64,000 nt of DNA from Nitrospirota bacterium (GTDB lineage Bacteria; Nitrospirota; JACRHL01). The stretch is taken from contig JACRHL010000020.1 of NCBI GenBank assembly GCA_016212085.1, positions 1 through 64,000 of the forward strand, written 5' to 3'. A program made the position numbers and the translations under genes. The notes below the pieces were generated by a model. That model had not been told where the DNA came from and ran no database searches. It worked only from the letters and a program-made list of their open reading frames with translations. Positions 59,625 to 64,000 of this stretch are shown piece after piece; within the stretch, counting starts at the first letter, position 1; each line of letters starts with the position of its first letter.

Positions 59625-59645
59625 CCGCCGGCCCCCGGCGCCGCC

Positions 59646-60275
59646 GTGGCGACGCTGCCGCCCCTCTATCTCATCACCGACCGCCGCCAGGTACCCGGCG
59701 GCGACCTGCTGGGCGCCCTGGACGCGGCGCTTGCCGCCGGCGTGCGCCTGGTGCAACTGCGCGAGAAGGACCTGGATGCCCGCGCCCTGCACGACCTGGC
59801 GCGGCGCGTGAAGGTGCTGGCCGACCGCCACGGCGCAGGCCTGCTGGTCAACGGCCGCGCGGATATCGCCCTGGACCTGGGGATCGGCGTGCACCTGCCC
59901 GGCGCCACGCCGCCGGTGGCGGCGGTGCGGGCGCTGCTGGGGCCGCGGGCGCTGATCGGCGTCTCCACCCACCGGCTGGACGAGGTCCGGCGGGCGGCGG
60001 ACGGCGGCGCGTCGTTCGTCACCTTCGGCCCGGTGTTCGACACCCCCTCCAAGCGCGCCCTGGGCGCCCCGGTGGGCACCGCCCTGCTGGCGCGGGCGGT
60101 GGCGGCCGCCGGCCCCGTGCCGGTGTTTGCCCTGGGGGGGGTGAGGCGGGCCCGACTGGCGGAGCTCCGGGGTACCGGATGCCACGGCGTGGCGCTGATT
60201 TCCGAGGTGCTGGCCGCTCCCGATCCGGGCCCCGTGGCGGCGGACCTGCTGGCGGCCCTTAGCACGGGTTTCTGA
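59646..60275 (+). CDS. thiE: thiamine-phosphate synthase
   Basis: Joins HMP-PP and thiazole phosphate. The 209-residue barrel has PPLYLITDR, VQLREKDLDARAL, LLVNGRADIALDLGIGVHLPG, and the GPVFDTPSKR loop. It starts at GTG 21 bp after thiG. Confidence 0.94.
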   Translation: MATLPPLYLITDRRQVPGGDLLGALDAALAAGVRLVQLREKDLDARALHDLARRVKVLADRHGAGLLVNGRADIALDLGIGVHLPGATPPVAAVRALLGPRALIGVSTHRLDEVRRAADGGASFVTFGPVFDTPSKRALGAPVGTALLARAVAAAGPVPVFALGGVRRARLAELRGTGCHGVALISEVLAAPDPGPVAADLLAALSTGF

Positions 60276-60324
60276 CGCAGTCAATCCTGTTAAAATAAGC
60301 AGATAGAGCGAAAGTGGCGGGCAT

Positions 60325-60353
60325 TTGACCTAATCCGGGATGCCTCGTATGCT
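60325..60353 (+). promoter_or_regulatory. promoter of the Pup-proteasome operon
   Basis: TTGACC at 60325-60330, 17-nt spacer and TATGCT at 60348-60353. The 60-nt leader has a hairpin CCGGCCCG / CGGGCCGG (60371-60393) and AGGAGG before the mpa ATG. Confidence 0.75.
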
Positions 60354-60421
60354 TGAGCTTGGCACCCTCACCGGCCCGTGTTTCGCGGGCCGGACACTCA
60401 CGTCCACGGACAGGAGGTGTT

Positions 60422-62173
60422 ATGGCCAAGTCCCATCCGCGCAACAACGACGGCGGCGAGGAGCCGTTCCCCTCCGCGGCGCGCAATAACGCAAAATACG
60501 ATCCGGAACGCGAGGTGCAGAAGCTGCGCCTGCAAATGCAGTCGCTGGAGGCGGAGTTCCGTCACCTGGTGCCGGTGCGCAACCAGCTCGACCAGGCCTA
60601 CAACCAGAACCGCAAGCTGGCCGAGGTGCTGGAGGCGTCGCGCGGGCAGATCGAGGCCCTCAAGGAGGAGGTGGAGAAGCTCACGCTGCCCCCCAACCCC
60701 TACGGCTTCTTTTCCTCCTGCAACGACGACGGCAGCATCAACGTCTACGTGTCCGGCCGCAAGATGAAGGTGCACGTGCACCCGAGCATCGACCCCGCCA
60801 CCCTGCAACTGGGCCAGGAGCTGGTGCTCAACGAGGCGTTCAACGTGGTGGAGGTGAAGGGCTTCCAGGTGCAGGGCGAGGTGGTCTCCATCAAGGACCT
60901 GCTGCCCGACAAGCGCGCCATCGTGGCCCTGCACGCGGACGAGGAGCGCGTGGTGCGCATCTCCGACCGGCTGTACGTGGAGGACGGGCTGCACGTGGGC
61001 GACCACGTGCTGCTGGACACACGCTCCGGCTACCTGCTCGAACGGCTGCCCAAGAGCGAGGCCGAGGAGCTGGTGATCGAGGAGGTGCCCGACATCGACT
61101 ACACCCGCATCGGCGGCCTGAACAAGCAGATCGAGGAGATCCGCGACGCGGTGGAGCTGCCGTTCCTGTACCCGGAGCTGTTCCGTGAACACCAGCTCGA
61201 CCCGCCCAAGGGCATCCTGCTGTACGGCCCTCCGGGCTGCGGCAAGACCCTTATCGCCAAGGCGGTGGCCAACGCCATCGCCAAGCGCGTGGGTGAGCGC
61301 GAGGGCACCGACGAGCGGGCGCGGCGCAGCTTCTTTCTGCACATCAAGGGCCCGGAGCTGCTCAACAAGTACGTGGGCGAGTCGGAGCGCAAGATCCGCG
61401 AGATCTTCGAGAAGGCGAAGGAAAAGGCGGACAAGGGCGTGCCGGTGATCATCTTCTTCGACGAGATGGACTCCCTGTTCCGCACCCGCGGCTCGGGCGT
61501 GTCGTCGGACATGGAATCGACCATCGTGCCCCAGTTCCTGGCGGAGATCGACGGCGTGGAGCGGCTGCGCAACGTTATCGTGATCGGCGCCACCAACCGC
61601 CAGGACCTGATCGACCCGGCGGTGCTGCGCCCCGGCCGGCTGGACGTGAAGATCAAGGTGGACCGCCCCGACGAGGACGCGGCCCGCGCCATCTTCGCCA
61701 AGTACCTCACCGCCGACCTGCCCCTGCACCCGGACGCCTTCGAGCACAAGGGTGAACCGGCGGGGGATGCGGTGGCGCGCATGATCGACGGCGTGGTCGA
61801 GCACATGTACGCCGACACGGAGGACAACCAGTTCCTGGAGGTCACCTACGCCAACGGCGAGCGCGAGATCTGCTACTTCAAGGATTTCGCCAGCGGCGCC
61901 ATGATCGAGGGCATGGTGGCGCGCGCCAAGAAATATGCCATCAAGCGCGCCATCGAGCAGAACCAGAAGGGCATTCGCGTCGACGACCTGCTGGCCGCCA
62001 TGCGCCAGGAGTTCCGCGAGAACGAGGACCTGCCCAACAACACCAACCCGGACGACTGGGCCAAGATCGCGGGCCGCAAGGGGGAGCGGATCGCCAACAT
62101 CCGCACCATCACCAACGAGCCGGGCGGCGAGCCGAAGGAGATCACGCCGGTGTCGGCGGGCCACTACCTGTAA
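60422..62173 (+). CDS. mpa: proteasome-associated AAA+ ATPase (Mpa/ARC)
   Basis: The unfoldase that feeds pupylated proteins to the 20S proteasome. The 583-residue protein has an N-terminal coiled coil (about residues 30-85, Pup-binding in Mpa), tandem OB-type beta domains, and an AAA domain with Walker A GPPGCGKT near 268 and Walker [13 protein letters not shown] near 341. The C-terminal GHYL resembles the GQYL docking tail of M. tuberculosis Mpa. AGGAGGTG precedes the ATG. Confidence 0.95.
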   Translation: MAKSHPRNNDGGEEPFPSAARNNAKYDPEREVQKLRLQMQSLEAEFRHLVPVRNQLDQAYNQNRKLAEVLEASRGQIEALKEEVEKLTLPPNPYGFFSSCNDDGSINVYVSGRKMKVHVHPSIDPATLQLGQELVLNEAFNVVEVKGFQVQGEVVSIKDLLPDKRAIVALHADEERVVRISDRLYVEDGLHVGDHVLLDTRSGYLLERLPKSEAEELVIEEVPDIDYTRIGGLNKQIEEIRDAVELPFLYPELFREHQLDPPKGILLYGPPGCGKTLIAKAVANAIAKRVGEREGTDERARRSFFLHIKGPELLNKYVGESERKIREIFEKAKEKADKGVPVIIFFDEMDSLFRTRGSGVSSDMESTIVPQFLAEIDGVERLRNVIVIGATNRQDLIDPAVLRPGRLDVKIKVDRPDEDAARAIFAKYLTADLPLHPDAFEHKGEPAGDAVARMIDGVVEHMYADTEDNQFLEVTYANGEREICYFKDFASGAMIEGMVARAKKYAIKRAIEQNQKGIRVDDLLAAMRQEFRENEDLPNNTNPDDWAKIAGRKGERIANIRTITNEPGGEPKEITPVSAGHYL

Positions 62174-62203
62174 TCGCGGCCCCTCGGCCAGGTGGGGACA
62201 GCC

Positions 62204-63688
62204 ATGTCGGAACGCCCCTTTCTGATGGGCAGCGAGACCGAATTCGGGATCGCCAGCCCCGACCCGCGCGAGCAGAACCACATCACCAACTCCATGCGGC
62301 TGGTGGGGTTCTGCCCCGGCCTGCCCGCCCCGGAGGCGCTGTGGGACTATCAGGGGGAGAACCCCCTGGTGGACCTGTATGGCCGGCGCATGGACGGTGA
62401 GCGGGAGGACCCGGACCCCCACGCCAACCGGGCCCTCAACAAGCCCCAGACCAACGGCGGCCGCCTCTACGTGGACGGCGCCCACCCGGAGTATTCCACC
62501 CCGGAGGTGACCGACCCGCTCGACCTGGTGCGTTTCGAGGCCGCCGGCGAGCTGATCGCCGACAACTGCCGCCGAACCGGCGAGCGGGTGCTGGGGGGGC
62601 GCGGCTTCTCCCTGTTCAAGAACAACTCGGACGGCAAGGGCAACAGCTACGGCTATCACGAGAACTACCTGGTGCCGCGCCGGGTGCCGGTGGACACGCT
62701 GCTCATGGCCACGGTGCCGTTTCTCATCACCCGCCAGGTGTTCTGCGGGGCGGGCAAGGTGGGGGCGGAGAACGGCCGGCCGGCGGTGCCGTTCCAGCTG
62801 TCGCAGCGGGCGGATTTCTTCGAGACCCTGGCGGAGCTGAACACCATGGTGCGCCGCCCCGTGTTCAACACCCGCGACGAGCCCCACGCGGACCCGGACC
62901 AGTACCTGCGCCTGCACGTCATCCCCGGCGACGCCAACATGAGCCAGGTGTCCACCTTCCTCAAGGTGGGGACCATGGCCCTGGTGCTGCGCCTGGTGGA
63001 GGACGGCGCCCTGGGGCCGGTGCCGCAGCCGGAAAGCCCGGTGGAGGCATTCTGGATATTCTCCCGCGACCTGTCGCTCAAGGCCACGGTGCCGGTGCGC
63101 GGGGGCCGGGGCCTGAGCGCCCTGGACATCCAGCGGGTGTACCTGGAGCGGGTTCAGGCATACGCCCGGGCGCACCCGCTGCCGGGCAGCTTCCCGGAGG
63201 TGGTGCGGCGCTGGGAGGTGGTGCTAGACGCCCTGGAGGCGGACCCGCTGTCCGTGGACCGGCAGGTGGACTGGGCCATCAAGCACCACATGATCGACAG
63301 CTACCTTGGGCGCAAGGGGATGGGCTGGGATTCGCCCCGCGCCAAGGCCATGGACATCCAGTATCACGACATCGACCCGGCGCGGGGCCTGTTCCACACC
63401 CTGCGGGCCAAGGGCTGGGTGGACGAGCTGGTGGCGCCGGAGGCCATCGCCCAGGCGGTCACCCAGCCGCCGGAGGACACCCGCGCCTGGTTTCGCGGCC
63501 AGTGCCTTGCCCGGTTCGGCAAGGGGGTTTACGGTGTAAGCTGGAGTTCGGTGCTGCTCGACGTGGGTGACGGGATCCGGCGCATCGCCACCCCCAATCC
63601 GTTCCGCGGCACCCGCGCCATCACCGGGCCGCTGTTCGACCGGTGCGCCACGCCGCGCGAGCTGGTCGCCATGCTCGAGCGCGGTTGA
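62204..63688 (+). CDS. dop: depupylase/deamidase of Pup
   Basis: Member of the Dop/PafA carboxylate-amine ligase family. The 494-residue protein begins with MSERPFLMGSETEFGIA, whose acidic residues bind magnesium and nucleotide, and has LGGRGFSLFKNNSDGKGNSYGYHENYLVPR and SSVLLDVGD. Position between mpa and pup favours Dop; PafA, the ligase, is normally a separate downstream gene. Since Pup here already ends in Glu, only the depupylase activity is needed. Confidence 0.92.
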   Translation: MSERPFLMGSETEFGIASPDPREQNHITNSMRLVGFCPGLPAPEALWDYQGENPLVDLYGRRMDGEREDPDPHANRALNKPQTNGGRLYVDGAHPEYSTPEVTDPLDLVRFEAAGELIADNCRRTGERVLGGRGFSLFKNNSDGKGNSYGYHENYLVPRRVPVDTLLMATVPFLITRQVFCGAGKVGAENGRPAVPFQLSQRADFFETLAELNTMVRRPVFNTRDEPHADPDQYLRLHVIPGDANMSQVSTFLKVGTMALVLRLVEDGALGPVPQPESPVEAFWIFSRDLSLKATVPVRGGRGLSALDIQRVYLERVQAYARAHPLPGSFPEVVRRWEVVLDALEADPLSVDRQVDWAIKHHMIDSYLGRKGMGWDSPRAKAMDIQYHDIDPARGLFHTLRAKGWVDELVAPEAIAQAVTQPPEDTRAWFRGQCLARFGKGVYGVSWSSVLLDVGDGIRRIATPNPFRGTRAITGPLFDRCATPRELVAMLERG

Positions 63689-63748
63689 CCACGGCCCGTC
63701 ACGACCATGCCGGACATCCGGGGGGCCTCACACAAAGGGATCACGCCC

Positions 63749-63946
63749 ATGGCACAGGAAAAGAGCACGCGTCCCAAGGAGTCGGCCAAGGACAAGGCGG
63801 ACGCAACCCAGCCCAAGAAGGAAGTCACCGAAAAGGGCAAGGAGATCGCCGAGGACCTGGACCAGCTCATGGACGAAATCGACGACGTGCTGGAAAAGAA
63901 CGCCGAGGAGTTTGTCCGCAACTACGTGCAGAAGGGGGGAGAGTGA
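63749..63946 (+). CDS. pup: prokaryotic ubiquitin-like protein Pup
   Basis: A 65-residue disordered, Lys/Glu-rich modifier. The C-terminus reads LEKNAEEFVRNYVQKGGE. It ends directly in Glu, whereas most actinobacterial Pups end in Gln and need deamidation. ATG 63749 gives MAQEKSTRP; an upstream ATG at 63707 is unlikely because it lacks a Shine-Dalgarno and adds an unconserved tail. Its TGA overlaps the next GTG. Confidence 0.93.
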   Translation: MAQEKSTRPKESAKDKADATQPKKEVTEKGKEIAEDLDQLMDEIDDVLEKNAEEFVRNYVQKGGE

Positions 63947-64000
63947 ACCCGCATCCGTTCGCGCCCGGCAGCGGCGCCAGCTTTTACGACTACCTGGTCG
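63943..64000 (+). CDS. prcB: 20S proteasome beta subunit, N-terminal fragment (cut by window edge)
   Basis: Translation from GTG 63943, overlapping the pup stop by 4 nt, gives MNPHPFAPGSGASFYDYLV, similar to the propeptide of PrcB (GSSSFTEFL-like). Only 19 residues are inside the window, so the assignment rests on context (mpa-dop-pup) and this short match. Confidence 0.7.
   Translation, partial: MNPHPFAPGSGASFYDYLV

Overview
The window is a high-GC, gene-dense bacterial chromosome segment with almost no spacer DNA. It is Gram-negative: it carries lpxH for lipid A, two signal-peptide beta-barrel proteins and probable lipoproteins. The gene set (rho, rpmE-prfA-prmC-murA-his cluster, iscA-hscB-hscA, speD-speE, cobalamin genes) looks like a proteobacterium or a related phylum. 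I cannot name the taxon. A Pup-proteasome locus (mpa-dop-pup-prcB) at the right edge is the strongest taxonomic oddity, because that system is mainly actinobacterial and is known only from scattered Gram-negative lineages such as Nitrospirota.

Layout. 1-91 is the 3' end of a 5S rRNA with its terminator. 177-6968 holds a methyltransferase, a phosphotransferase-family protein, a UvrD-type helicase, a primase-helicase fusion resembling phage T7 gp4/Twinkle, and a small basic protein. 6969-7130 is a 162-bp inverted-repeat element; a second copy lies inverted at 50307-50466. 7171-11186 holds prfC, a DHH phosphoesterase and gltX. 11338-13325 is an ATP synthase Fo operon (atpI, B, E, F) without the F1 genes. 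13334-15712 holds rho and lpxH. 15820-25093 is a near-continuous run: rpmE, prfA, prmC, murA, hisG, D, B, H, A, F, IE and a HIT protein. 25161-28205 is an Fe-S maturation operon behind a promoter with a palindromic operator candidate.

28202-33631 holds an EI24-family membrane protein, ogt, apbE, a solitary PD-(D/E)XK nuclease-like gene beside a 145-bp element with perfect 18-bp terminal inverted repeats, an NHL-repeat protein and cobO. A minus-strand group SDR-uspA-cobJ-cobO follows, then hemL, speE and speD. 38596-42569 encodes two outer-membrane barrel proteins (one behind a sigma-54-type promoter, one behind a long structured leader) and a Kelch-like exported protein. 42621-50306 holds a Trk/Ktr potassium system, coaE, galU, lon, thiL and a DUF2062 protein.

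50478-52553 is a STAND-type ATPase with helical repeats. 53034-56680 is a minus-strand operon bcp-trpE-ACT-PFL. 56829-58502 holds an NAD(P)-binding protein and a small membrane protein plus anchored cytochrome c. 58584-60275 is thiS-thiG-thiE. 60325-64000 is the Pup-proteasome operon, truncated in prcB.

Several genes have a -10 box only 5-10 nt before the start codon, suggesting leaderless transcription. Many long open frames antisense to these genes are a by-product of GC-rich codon usage and are omitted.
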